A stretch of 64,000 nucleotides of DNA, taken from Bidens hawaiensis. Lineage: Eukaryota > Streptophyta > Magnoliopsida > Asterales > Asteraceae. The stretch is taken from the NCBI GenBank assembly GCA_021521415.1, contig JAIQDT010003573.1, forward strand, positions 186,001 to 250,000. Direction: 5' to 3'. Position 1 is the stretch's first letter; the number at the start of each line of letters is the position of its first letter. The notes below the pieces were generated by a model. It was given only the letters and a program-made list of their open reading frames with translations, ran no database searches and had not been told where the DNA came from. The position numbers and the translations under genes were made by a program. Below, one piece after another: positions 23,380-34,800 of this stretch.

Positions 23380-23598
23380 TTTTTTTGAAAAAACCGGTTC
23401 GGTTATTAACCGGACCGGTTTTTTTTATCCAGAAAAAAACCGGTTCGGTTAATAACCGGACCGGTTATTAACCGGTTTTTGTCAATGAAAACTCAAACCG
23501 GCCAAACCGGTTTGGACCGGTTTAGAAACCGGTTAGAACCGGTTATTAAACCGGTTTTTTTACAACCGGTTTTTAATAACCGGTCTAACCGGTTAACC

Positions 23599-23600
<2 letters not shown>
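23380..23600. repeat. Subterminal ACCGGTT repeats, left end of hAT
   Basis: More than a dozen overlapping copies of AACCGGTT / ACCGGTTATTAACCGG, followed by a long T run to 23652. The core is palindromic. By analogy with Ac (AAACGG repeats) these are likely transposase BED-finger binding sites. Confidence 0.85.
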
Positions 23601-23654
<54 letters not shown>

Positions 23655-23655
<1 letters not shown>

Positions 23656-23675
23656 TTAGGGTTTAGGGTTTAGGG
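23655..23675 (+). repeat. Three telomere-type TTTAGGG units
   Basis: TTTAGGG three times in tandem, directly after the T run inside the hAT left end. This is the plant telomere unit; only three copies, so possibly coincidental. Confidence 0.8.
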
Positions 23676-23840
23676 TTTCGTTGTTAGCATTCTTTGCTTG
23701 GAAGATTAAAAACACATAACTTTCATTTATAGCTTTTACATTAAAAATACAAACATTAAATCGTTATCGCATATTCGTAACTCAAAAATACAAACATTAA
23801 AGAATGCTTAGACACGATTACATTAACAAGTTGATGTTTG

Positions 23841-25943
23841 TTACTCATTTTCTTCGCTACCCGATCCCGAGCTATTCCTTAGGTAATCGTCGTACGCGGC
23901 TTCTTCATCGGTCATTGGTTGAGTGTGTCCTTGATTGACCTCGTCTTCATACAAGGCCGCCTCATACTCCATTTCCCCCTCGAGTGAGCGTTGATGTTGT
24001 GCCCTATCTAAAGAGTCCAAGTAATCCTTGTAGCAAATCGACATCTCTACAGCTGGTGGAGTGAGTCGAGTCCTCCTAATCGATATAACCCTGCCAGAAA
24101 CAGAAAAAGCAGACTCCGAAGCTACCGTGGAAGCTTGGACCGTTAGTAAATCTTTGGCCATGGCGGCGAGGATCGGAAACTCATCCTCCTTACCTCTCCA
24201 CCAAGCCAGCATATCAAGACTTCTAAATTCATCCGGAGTCATGTGTTTCACAAAGTTGGTACCACCATACCTTCCAAGTTCACTGCTTGGGGTGTTTACC
24301 CTTTGACGTTTACCAGCGTCTTCCCAAATCATGTAGTACATCCCCATTTCAAGGTCGGTTTGGGATTGGGATTGGGCAACAGCTCTTAACGAGTCATGAA
24401 TTTGGGAAGACGACCCGTGTTTTGTAAGGTAAACATCATACATGTTTGCCAAGGTGGTGTTGAAAGCATTCTTTAAAGTTTGGTTATAATGGGGGTTTTG
24501 ATCGTCGTTTAACTCTAGCTCATCACAAATTTTTTCTATTAAAGCTTCAACACCACCAACATTGATGCAAGGGTTTAACGCAGCCGCACAGGTCAAAACA
24601 GCGGGTAGTTGTTGAAAATATTTTCTAAATTTTTCTTTCATTTTTGCACCCATATCAAAATAAGGTGCACCCCTACAATGAATTTCAGTCAACTTTGTGC
24701 ACATGACAGCAATTTTTGGTAAAGCAATGGGGCTTGTTGGATAGTAAACCCCGGATAAACTAGTTGTGCAAGATTTAAAAATTTGAAGAACCTCCGTAAC
24801 GATCTCAATCAATAACCAGTTTCTAGGATCGTACGGTGCACATTTACCCCTATTTGACAAAATTTGATGAAACGCAATTAACGATTGTTTTTGTTGGATG
24901 GCTTTCTCAAACATTTCACAAGTCGAGTTCCATCTTGTTGGACAATCCCAATTAGGCCCCAACCATTGACAGTTAGCTTCTTCACAAAATTTTTTGTATC
25001 TTGAAAATGTTGAATTGTTGCTAAAAACATCTCGTAACATTCTTTTAAAATTGTTTCTTTGCGTTTCGATCACGTTTAACCCATCTTGCACGGCCAAGTT
25101 GATAATATGTGCAATGCATCGGCTATGAAAAAACGCTCCATCACAGATAGGTTTATACTTTAATTTTAAATGGCCAACCGCGGCCGTATTGTTGGACGCG
25201 TTATCAAACGATATTGAAAAGATTTTATCTTCAATCTTGTATTGTCGAATGACTTTATCCAAGAGTTTAAAAATATTTCTACCCGTGTGCGGGTAATCAA
25301 ACAATTGAAACGCAACGGTTCGTTTCATCATTTGCCACGACCGGGGGTCAACCCAATGAGCCGTCACACAAATGTATGAGTCGGGCGAACCATTAGGTAC
25401 CGACCACACATCCGTTGTTAAGTTCACACCAGTTTGTAAGTTTGAAAAGTATGAAATTAGTTCGGATTTAGCGTTTTTCCATGCTTTAAGACAATCTCTT
25501 CTAAGGGTCGAACGACTTACGTGTTGGTAGCGTGGTTGAACATACTTTTGCATCATCTCCGTGAATTGAGGGTTGTCGAAGTGGTTGAAAGGAAGTGATT
25601 GTTGAATCACAAAGTTGCCAAACTGTTGACGTACCGCTTCAAGGTCGTACGTAAACACCGTTCCTTGATTCGTCATCTCCGGCTGCGAACTACTTCCGGA
25701 TTCGTCCTTCAAGACCTTGCAAGAGGGCTTTTCTACATGAGCTCTTAAACTGGAGTTTGCTTCTTTGTTATAAAACTTCAAACAATGTTTGCATCTAGCT
25801 TTTTGGGTTCCGTTAGACATTTCGCATAGGTCGAAATGTTGCCAAATATCTTGGTTTCGTTTCGTGGGGATGACCCGAACGACGGTTTCTCCCGTGTTCG
25901 AGGCACCCATGTTGACCGATGAAGCAGCACTTTGGGAGGCCAT
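23841..25943 (-). CDS. hAT transposase, BED zinc finger type
   Basis: Open frame of 700 codons without interruption. Catalyses excision and insertion of the element in the nucleus. A BED-type zinc finger spans residues ~31-77 (Cys51, Cys54, His69, Cys75). The RNase H-like catalytic core has probable acidic residues in TTDVWS (Asp178) and FSISFDNASNN (Asp247). The C-terminal hAT dimerisation domain is at ~568-647 (LAWWRGKEDEFPILAAMAKDLL, ASTVASESAFS, RLTPPAVEMSICYKD). Length and order match Ac/DAYSLEEPER-type plant transposases. The tail is acidic (GSGSEENE). The ATG at 25943 is chosen because the BED domain starts soon after and upstream sequence is terminal repeat. A domesticated gene is less likely, given intact terminal repeats and target duplications. 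Confidence 0.9.
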   Translation of the reverse strand: MASQSAASSVNMGASNTGETVVRVIPTKRNQDIWQHFDLCEMSNGTQKARCKHCLKFYNKEANSSLRAHVEKPSCKVLKDESGSSSQPEMTNQGTVFTYDLEAVRQQFGNFVIQQSLPFNHFDNPQFTEMMQKYVQPRYQHVSRSTLRRDCLKAWKNAKSELISYFSNLQTGVNLTTDVWSVPNGSPDSYICVTAHWVDPRSWQMMKRTVAFQLFDYPHTGRNIFKLLDKVIRQYKIEDKIFSISFDNASNNTAAVGHLKLKYKPICDGAFFHSRCIAHIINLAVQDGLNVIETQRNNFKRMLRDVFSNNSTFSRYKKFCEEANCQWLGPNWDCPTRWNSTCEMFEKAIQQKQSLIAFHQILSNRGKCAPYDPRNWLLIEIVTEVLQIFKSCTTSLSGVYYPTSPIALPKIAVMCTKLTEIHCRGAPYFDMGAKMKEKFRKYFQQLPAVLTCAAALNPCINVGGVEALIEKICDELELNDDQNPHYNQTLKNAFNTTLANMYDVYLTKHGSSSQIHDSLRAVAQSQSQTDLEMGMYYMIWEDAGKRQRVNTPSSELGRYGGTNFVKHMTPDEFRSLDMLAWWRGKEDEFPILAAMAKDLLTVQASTVASESAFSVSGRVISIRRTRLTPPAVEMSICYKDYLDSLDRAQHQRSLEGEMEYEAALYEDEVNQGHTQPMTDEEAAYDDYLRNSSGSGSEENE

Positions 25944-26199
25944 GATAATCGACTACGAATTAAGAGTGGTATACTCGAGTATGAAATAAACGACTACGAA
26001 AGAAGAGCGTTTGGAGTTGTATAATCGCGTATGAAATAAACGTTTAGAGCGTTTGGAGTTGTATAATCAAGTGTGATCTAACCAATACCCAACCTAAACT
26101 ATATATAGATGTTTGTGGGGGTAAAATGGTAAAAAAACAAAAAAAAAAACGGCTAAAAAACGGTCAAAAAAAAAAAAAAAACGGCTATAAAGCCGTTTG

Positions 26200-26500
26200 G
26201 TAACGTTCGAAAACCGGTTTAACCGGTTAACCGGTTATTAAAAAACCGGTTAACCGGTTTTTTTTTATAACGGTAATAAACCGGTTATTTTAAAAACCGG
26301 TTAACCGGTTTTTTAATAACCGGTTATTAAAAAAAACCGGTTATAAAAAAAACCGGTTATAAAACCGGTTTTGGCTCCAAAACGTATAACCGATACGTAA
26401 ACCGGTTACGTAAACCGGTCAAACCGGTTTTTAAAAAAACCGGTTTTTAAAAAACCGGTTTCCGGTTGAACCGGCCAAACCGGTTCCGTAACCGGTTTTT
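26200..26500. repeat. Subterminal ACCGGTT repeats, right end of hAT
   Basis: Dense AACCGGTTAACCGGTT runs mirroring the left end, on the promoter side of the transposase gene. Autoregulation by transposase binding is possible. Confidence 0.85.
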
Positions 26501-26520
26501 TTGAACACCTCTAGTTGTAG

Positions 26521-26523
<3 letters not shown>

Positions 26524-26567
<44 letters not shown>

Positions 26568-26895
26568 TGAAATCTTTTGAGAACCACTTTGAGTTTTAAG
26601 AACTCGAAAGAACTCAACGTAACAAATTTTCTTTCCCGAAATTTTTTTACACATGTGTAATACGTAAGTGTAAGTGATGTACAAAAAATTACGGTATTTT
26701 TTTACACACCGAATCGACTTTTTACACATGTATAACTAACGTTAAAACTTGTGTAATTATCAAAAATACTTATTCTCTCTCTTGCTTTATTTTTTAATTA
26801 AATTTAATCGCAGCCACATATTTCATATCATTTAATTAAATGTGTGGTTCAAAATTAAGTTCTTAAAACTCACCATGGTTCTCAAAATAACCCTC

Positions 26896-26938
<43 letters not shown>
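26524..26938. mobile_element. Small inverted-repeat element between two (TA)n tracts
   Basis: A non-coding ~334-bp segment (26565-26898) has related inverted ends: TTGAGAACCACTTTGAGTTTTAAGAAC on the left and, inverted, GTTCTTAAAACTCACCATGG...TTCTCAA on the right. It is bordered by (TA)n at 26524-26564 and (AT)n at 26899-26938. This resembles microsatellite-targeting elements such as rice Micron. The left (TA)n starts three bases after the hAT target duplication. Confidence 0.6.
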
Positions 26939-26940
<2 letters not shown>

Positions 26941-27560
26941 ACACATAATAATATAATAATAATATATATACACACAACCAACGGCAACAATTCCTTGCGC
27001 CCCCTCCCCAATCGCCCCACAATTAGCCGGGGGGGAGGGGTTCTCGCCGTAATTCACCCTTTCGCTCCAAGACCAAGCCCACTACACATCCTTACTAAAT
27101 GATAAAATCACCAATGAGGTCCATTTCTTTCATGACAACCCCAACCACGTAACCACGTTTGAATGTTTCAGTTTGTCCCTCACCATTTTCGTAGTTCACT
27201 TTCAATCCCTTCACTAAATTTTTGGCCTTTTATAGCATATTTATTCACTTAATGTTTATTGTCAAGCGGCTAATAGAAAAAAACCATCAACAAATTTGTC
27301 CCAAATACTAGTTTGGTCACTTTAGAACCTTTTCAAATAAATTTTATTTGTAGTGATTATCCTATATCTATATTCATTTTCATATTCATATGAAGGTGCC
27401 AATTTTACTGGTATGGAAATTTTCGCCATTCATTGTTATTAATATTCTTAAGACATGGGCAAAACATAAATCTTAATATGCAAATTCAATCACATATAAT
27501 AAATTAGACATCATAATAATATAACTTACTTGTATGATACGAGACCTTAGAGAAGGAAGA
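26939..27560. other. No gene seen
   Basis: Unique-looking AT-rich DNA with a short GC-rich patch (26996-27060). It borders the 3' end of element B at 27560. Confidence 0.5.
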
Positions 27561-27917
27561 TGTCGGTCCCGTATATCTCACTTAATCGCTCAAACGCTCA
27601 CTATCATAACCCACACAAACGTGTCGACAAGAAGGTTACGACACACTATTTTTGTGAAAAGAACAAAAGAATATTATAGACGGAAACAATGATACTCTTA
27701 ATATTGCTTAGACGGACATAAAAGTAACACACACGAAGAAACTCAAAAGATTTCCATTTAGTATTGTGAAGGATACACACAAAAATCAATTAGGGTTTCT
27801 AGGTGAAATGTATGGATTTATGGCAGCTTTTCTGTACAAGATAAAGACAGCCGTCAAATCATGATATTCTCTCAGTGTCCGTTCTTGTCATAGGCGTGCC
27901 CTAAATTATTCCTTTTA

Positions 27918-28557
27918 GAGAAATCTGCAATTTGCCTCCCTGGGTTATATCAGCGGGAGATGGATTGACCACTGAAAAAGAATTTGCGCATTATGTAACA
28001 ATATGTTTGTTATAATGGTAACATGAGCCCCTAGTTGCACATATTGATCCCTTGTTATTTGTTGACCGTTAGTTGACTGGTATTGACCGTTTGTGTCAAA
28101 GGTACTTTAGTAATTTGATAAGTAATAATAATATATGTTAATAATAGTTCTCTAATAATAATAACAATAAGAAGAAGAACTCTCCAGATTATCATCATCA
28201 TCATCTCATAACCTCCAAACCCTCTGTCGTCACCGCCATCGCCGTCCACCGGAAAATGAACTCCACCACCAAACCCAAACACGAACAAACATCAACCAAC
28301 ATATTTATCACCCTCATCCAGATTTAAACCCCTAACCACATGAGTTTTATACAAGAATTTAAAAAAAAACATAGATCTAAGGGATTAGAATCTACGACGA
28401 TGGCGACGGGGATGGATTAGAAGCTACGACGACACGGCGGCGGTGACGGGTTGCGGGTGAAGAAGATGGGTGGTGGTGATGAATATGAAGATATGAGTAG
28501 TGGGTATGTTGATTTCCGGCAACATGTTCGTGATTTTCCGGCTACGGTGGTGCTGTG

Positions 28558-28592
<35 letters not shown>

Positions 28593-30722
28593 TAAAACAC
28601 AAGTCGCAACTAAGCTTTAAAAACCAAACAATCTATCCTAGTTCACACAAACGGCAAGTGTACCGGTCGCGTATAGCACAGATGAGGAAAGTCCGGATAT
28701 CGAACTCGAAGACACGTGAAAACGTTTATAATCACTAAACTCTAACCAAGACTCACCAAAATATTTAATTGATTTTTTTTAGATTTGATTTAACTACTTA
28801 ACTAAATGAAAACTTTTGACAAAACTTCGGAAACTTTGACTGCAGTGATAAAAACGTCTACCTAGGTAAGAATCATATTGAAGGAGATGACAAGACAATG
28901 GATTGAAAACTCTCACGACACCGGTCCTAAAGGATGACACAACTAAGGTTCGCTCAAGAAGGTCAGATCACCTCTCGGTCTCACTAACAAACTCTAACTT
29001 ATCTTAGTTGATTTTAAGAACAAACCGGGAAAACAAATTATTAACGTGTTCTAATGCCGACTCACCTCTCGGTCTCACCGACACACTAGCATAATGGAAA
29101 CGAATACTACGCGACCAAGGAAAGAGGAACAATTCAACTTAACTGAAACTAGACCAACTAATCGCTCAAACACCCAAACCCGACAAGAACAAAACCCGCT
29201 CTCGCGCGATCTTAATTCTAACAAGTAAAAGTAATGAGACGAGTTTACTTCTTATCACCTCTCGGTCTCTAAGAAGGTGTTTCACAACTGATTTTATCTA
29301 ATTAATTTACCCACTTATCCCTACGGTTGTACTTCCCGCAAACAAACCCTAAACACAAAGTAAAGAGCCTTAAACATGCAACAACTAATCAAAACCGATT
29401 CAATTAATCAAAGCACGAGGTTATTAGGTATAATCAAACAAAACACAGCCACTAAACACAATCTAATTTACTGTTAAATCAAACTTTACATTAACAATTA
29501 AAAAGCCATGATCATTAACAATCCATATTACTAGTCAAAACCTAACAATATTCATCAAACCTAGGTAGAACAAACAAGATTAGCTACTCATTAAGTTTGG
29601 ACAGCCATTAACATTCAAGTAAAACATCATAAACATCAACATAAACATAATCAAACTCATTCAAAATCCAAGAATAACTAAATCAAAGTCAAACAATCAA
29701 TTACTTGCAAAACAATCCAAAGAAAAAGATCAATTCAACTAGTTAGGGTTCTTGAACAAGAAACAAAGTTTAAAGATGATTACTTAAGGTTTATGAGCTG
29801 AGTTTATGGATTTATAAGACCTTTAGTTGCTGTATAAAACCCTCCTTGGTGTTCTTCTTCTGTTCCAGCCGTCACAGCCACCAAACCCTAGCCGCCACAA
29901 GCTTTTTCTTCCTTCTCCTTGCTGCTGCCGATCGCAATCTGCCTAGGGGGTTGGGGCTGCTGAATTTCGGGATTTAGGGCTGTTCTATGGCAGAAAATTA
30001 AGTTAATTAACTTAATATAACATCATGTAAGGCTTCTAACTTGTGGGCTTGGTTCGGGCCTTGAGTTGTAGTTTTAAAACTTGACCAAAAAGGCCCCTAG
30101 AGTCTTCCAACTTAACTCTTTTTTTCACCATCTTTCATAAACCTACAATTAACATTTAAACTTTGTAAATTATTGCACTTAACCCCCAATACTTTCATAA
30201 AATAAAAAATTAAGCATAAAAACCATGATAAAATCATAAGGAAAGTAAGTGTGTTTTACAACACATCAGTGGTAGTGGTGTGGCGACAGAATGGTGGTGA
30301 CGGTGGCGGTGATGGGTTGCGGGTGAAGAAGATGAAGATGAATGATGAAGATATGAGTTTGTGTTTGAATGATGATGTTAATTTTATGTGTTTGTATAAG
30401 TTTTATGGGTTAGGGTTCTTAGACGGAGATGATGTTCTTGATGGTGATGATTTCAGGGTTTGTGTTTGTGTTAGGGTTCTTGGTGTTCTTGATTTTCAGG
30501 GTTTGTGTTCTTGATTTTCTGTGTTTGTGTTCTTGATGTGTTTGAATGTTGATTATGAAGATGAAAATGAAGGGTATGATGGTCATTTAACCATTATTAA
30601 CACTGCAGGTAGCATTCTGACCATTATAACAAACATCTTGTTACATAATGCGCAAATTCTTTTTTCAGTGGTCAATCCATCTCCCGCCGATATAACCCAA
30701 GGAGGCAAATTGCAGATTTCTC
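27918..30722. mobile_element. Non-autonomous Mutator-like element (MULE)
   Basis: 2805 bp with ~105-bp terminal inverted repeats (GAGAAATCTGCAATTTGCC...; a few mismatches) and a perfect 9-bp target duplication TTCCTTTTA (27909-27917 and 30723-30731). No transposase. The interior has low-complexity GGTGGCGGTGA/GATGAAGA tracts repeated on both sides (28430-28500, 30293-30350), and it is split by a solo LTR. Host site is the TATA box of the B LTR. Confidence 0.88.
28551..30268 (+). mobile_element. Solo LTR (element E) inside the MULE
   Basis: About 1.7 kb starting TGCTGTGCG and ending ACACATCA, with GTGG on both sides as a possible short target duplication. A TATA box TGTATAAAAC lies at 29831-29840, followed by a pyrimidine-rich leader-like stretch. 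A (TA)n run (28559-28589) expands its 5' end. A related 594-bp fragment in inverse orientation occurs at 53645-54238. Lineage not assigned. Confidence 0.6.
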
Positions 30723-30811
30723 TTCCTTTTATAGGCATGCCGTGCCACTTGACATTCCTTCTAGAAACCCAAATAAATGATACATAACATATTCAAACGT
30801 ATTAAAAAAAG

Positions 30812-31103
30812 TTCCTAAGTGTAAATAGGTCTTCGAGTAAACTTTGCAGCTTTTGTCTCTGTCGAGCAGACCTTATAACCATAAGTGTGCTAGGGAACAG
30901 CTCTTTGAGTAGGCTTTACTTAGAATATTTTCCTTAAAAAATATTCATCAAGCAGACTTCCTAAGTGTAAATAGGTCTTCGAGTAAACTTTGCAGCTTTT
31001 GTCTCTGTCGAGCAGACCTTATAACCATAAGTGTGCTAGGGAACAGCTCTTTGAGTAGGCTTTACTTAGAATATTTTCCTTAAAAAATATTCATCAAGCA
31101 GAC
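30812..31103. repeat. Perfect 146-bp tandem duplication in the B LTR
   Basis: Units 30812-30957 and 30958-31103 appear identical base for base, starting TTCCTAAGTGTAAATAGGTC. The duplicated unit carries several motif copies of the U3 array. Identity implies a young event or a gene-conversion/assembly effect. Confidence 0.9.
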
Positions 31104-31620
31104 TTCAATCCTCTTGACCATATCAAACTTTGCTCGATAAGGTCCTACGAGCAAACTTGTTCTTTAGAAATCCCTTCAACCTTTTGTTACTTAACTTATT
31201 AAAAAAATTAAAGTGTGCTGGTGACACTGTAGCTTGCTCGAGGTTGAACCTTGCTTGTTAGAAGTCCTTAGGTAATTTCTTCATCAACTTCCTTCAAGCT
31301 TGCTGGGACAACTGTTTATTATGAATGAACCTTGCTCGATCCACCAAATTACTTGATTTTAGCTTGGTTTAGTCAAGTGTTTGCTCTAAAACAAACCTTG
31401 CTTGACTTGAAGAATGACCTTGCTAGATGAAGTTTAGTTTGTTCGAACTAACACTTAAAGAGGAATTCCAGAAGATAACTTTGCTGGGATAGCAAAATAC
31501 CTTGCTTGACTAAGTAAAAGCTTGCTGGGAAGCCCAAGTGTGCTCGATTTCCATACTTTGCAATTTTCTGATGAGGTTGAGAAGATTCCAATCTTCCTTG
31601 GTCATAATCCATTCCCAACA

Positions 31621-31632
31621 ATCTCCCCTAGA
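31621..31632 (-). other. Polypurine tract of element B
   Basis: Minus-strand TCTAGGGGAGAT directly precedes the LTR start TGTTGGG. Single copy, unlike element A. Confidence 0.8.
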
Positions 31633-31801
31633 TTGGAACACACTCAGCAATACCAAAACACCTAATAGGTTACATAAACTTGTCAAAATACACATCAAAT
31701 CTTTCAAAAAGCAACATTACATAGCTTAATGAAAAATTACATGTTGATAGTTCTGTCACTAGGACATTCCAAATTAAACCTAAACTAAAAGAAAAGTCTT
31801 C

Positions 31802-34800
31802 ATCATATTGAACTTGATGCCTCTCTTCTTCTGTCAAGTCTTACTGTTGCGGCCTTTTCTTTGAATAAGAATATCTCCATGTGGTGTGGATGTTGGGAGG
31901 GCAGAGTCCATCTGATTATATCCTCCAAGTCCTCCACATGAAGAAATTCAAGATCAGTGTCGTGTTGTATGATGCCTAGGGGGCCAGTCCATCCGAGTTT
32001 CTAAGAATGAGAGATTGATCATGTGATTCGAATACAATATTAGTAATCCTTCCATTCTTTTGGACTTCATGATTTGGCCTAGTCATCTGCCGCCTCATGC
32101 TCAAGCACTCTTTTAAGTTGGCCGGAGGATTATAGTCCTTGATCTTCTTGTTGTATCCATCATCCTTCTCTGCCTTTTTCTTCTTTTAAAATCAGAGAGC
32201 TCCAACTTCCTCTTCTTATTCAACATAGGAAACCCCTTTCTTGATTGATCTCTTAAGTGTTTCGAGAGTTCATTATATTGTTTTCGTGCAAAGCTCTGCC
32301 TGTCTTGATAATCATACAAGTTCAGAGTTGCCATTTCTTCTAATTGTTCCTTTTTGAAATCCAGGAAATCATCTTTGAATACAATGTGCCTCAACTCACC
32401 ACTGTTCATTATTACTTTCATTGATTTGGTTCTTGCATCAAAGTACAGTCTCTTTGGTAGGTCCACTTCAGTTGGTGGCCTTTGTTGTCTCTGATATGAG
32501 GCTATGGCGGTTGGGATTGTGACACTTACAGTGAAAGACCGTGGTGTATATTTCCTTTTGGGAATTGGTCTTCTCACATGCCCAGATTTTTCAAACATCT
32601 CAATGATTTGTTCTTTCGGCATCATGACCAGCTTCAGATAGTTTTCACCTTCTTTGGCTATTGTTGTAATCATCCCCATTACTTCATCATCAGTTGGACC
32701 AACAAGGACGGATCATTGACTTTGAATAGGTTCTCCCCTTGGTCCACACTGGAACTGCAACAATAACCTTCCTTGGCCATTGTTGTAATCATCCCCATTA
32801 CTTCATCGTCAGTTGGACCAACATGGACGGATCTTTGACTTTGAATAGGTTCTCCCCTTGGTCCACACTGGAACTGCAACAGCTTTCTTTCCTCAGCCTC
32901 CAATTTTTCCCACTCTTCCTTCTCAGAGCAAAATAATTCTTTCAATTGGCCTTTTCCAAGATTGTCAAATACCCCTTCAGCCATGCCCTTGCTTAACATT
33001 AAACCTTTCAAGGTCTTGAGTTTGTTTTCATCATCCCAGGGCTCAACAGGCTCTAAGGGCTTTTCCTTCACAATAACTGGTTGGGCCATCATCACTGGGT
33101 GAGGAGTCTGAGAGGACATTGACTTTACCTTTGCCTCATTAAATTTCTCCTTCTCAGACTCATAAAAGGATAATTTCTCACTTCTGCTCATATCTTTTAT
33201 CTTCTCCCCCTCACCTCTTTCTCTTTCTCACATACTTCTTGGCATATTTGTTCAAGTAATCCTCATCCCAATTGTCTTGATTTTCTTTTATATCTTCAAT
33301 AATCTACTAATTCCATTCTTTAGCCAATACATGAGTCACTGTTTTTGCATCATATTCATCAGGAATCACTTGCCTATCATCATTTTCTTTTTCAGGCTCA
33401 GCTTGCTTAGGTGATTTTGTTTCATGATTTTCTGGGGTTTTTTTGAATTGATACATGATTATAGCTAAAGACTTGTCAGCTTCTTTAGTTTGTTGAAGTC
33501 TTAGCAGTCCCTCAATCACCTCTTGATTTAACTCTCCCTGTCCTTCATCAAGATTCTTTTACAATTCAGCCTCTTCTAACCAAATTCTATGATCTTCAAT
33601 TTCTTTATCACTTAAAAATCTTGAGATCATTTCTCTTTGAATCCATTCTCCCACAATTTCATCATGCCTTTTAATAGCTTGTTCGTCAGATTCATCAATC
33701 ATCAACACATCATCATTTTTTTTGATTTATTGGTTTCCAGATGTTGTAGTTGATCATCATTTTCAGCAACAGCTTTGCCTTTCATCCTCCTTTTCTCCTC
33801 ATCTACGATCAATGGCTTGGACGGACCAATTTCCCTCAACACAGTTGGTTCATCGGAAAAGTTATCATTTTCATCAAATAAGTCTTTCAGCTCCTCCCTT
33901 ATCCACATCCTTGAGTTTTGAGGTCACATCATAATTATTTTCATTCAAATAAGCATTTTTCTCATATATCACATCAGTTTCTCCTGATATTACAACCTCC
34001 TCAGTTCCACTTCCATTTTCAACAATCACATTAGTTTGTGGTTCAACCATTACATCCTTAGTTACCAAGGGTTCAGTCAAAACATTATTAATATCAACCG
34101 TATCCTTATCAACAATTTCGTCATCCACCACATTCTCAACCTCCTTCTCTATCTCATCAGCCACATTCTTCTCTACCACCACATAATTTGCATCATAATA
34201 TTGAAACACTTCCTCAGACACATCAGTTTCGTAGCCGTCAACATCCTTCATTTCCAGAACATCCTCCTCATCACTCCCATACACATCAAGGATTGTTTTC
34301 AAAAAATCTACATCATCATCACTTGTATTGACTACAGGTGGATTCTCCCCCTGTTTTGGTGTAGCTGAGGTCTTCTCAAACTCTATGACCAGGGTTTGAA
34401 TATGTTTTAGGGCCTGTGCCAATTGTGATTCAAGATCAGCATTTGTTTTCCTCAGCTCCTCATTCTCCCTTTTCAAATTAACATTCTCAATTAAAACATC
34501 CATGCGTCTGTCAGATAATCTAAAATGGGCATCAAGGGAAGGGTGGCTGATAGGTGAAATTGGTAATGGGTAAGGAATATTAGTTTGGGGTTGGATGAGT
34601 TCATGGAGTGGGCTTTCTAGAATGTTTGTACTTGTTAAAGGTAATGGATTTCGGGTTCTAATGGTAGGTGTGTGGGTATGTATGATTTTGAGAGTTGGAA
34701 TGTGTGGTTGGTTAGTTGTTTGTGAGTGGGTTGGGGATTGATACTATGTGTTTGGCTGGTTTATTAGATGGGCTGGTACATATTCAGGAATATATGGTTC

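Larger units (their letters stand above)
23361..26513 (-). mobile_element. hAT DNA transposon, apparently complete
   Basis: 3153 bp with imperfect terminal inverted repeats TAGAGGTGCACA / TAGAGGTGTTCA. It is flanked by perfect 8-bp target duplications GTTGTAGC (23353-23360 and 26514-26521), the hAT signature. Both ends carry dense AACCGGTT-type subterminal repeats. One uninterrupted transposase gene lies inside on the minus strand, so the element may be autonomous and recent. Confidence 0.93.
27561..31620 (-). repeat. 3' LTR of element B, split by a MULE
   Basis: On the minus strand the LTR starts TGTTGGG at 31620 and ends CCGACA at 27561. Without the 2805-bp insertion and its duplicated target it is about 1246 bp. 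Segments match the LTR of A: CAACCTCAT...AATCTTCC at the start, GGGCACGCC, ACGGCTGTC and AATCTTTTGAG near the end. Reverse-complement CGAGCAAGGTT-type motifs fill 30830-31550. Confidence 0.85.

Noticed and set aside
28055..30787. Short frames inside the MULE as captured genes
   Set aside because: Low-complexity GGT/GAT repeats and no recognisable domain; not supported as a Pack-MULE.
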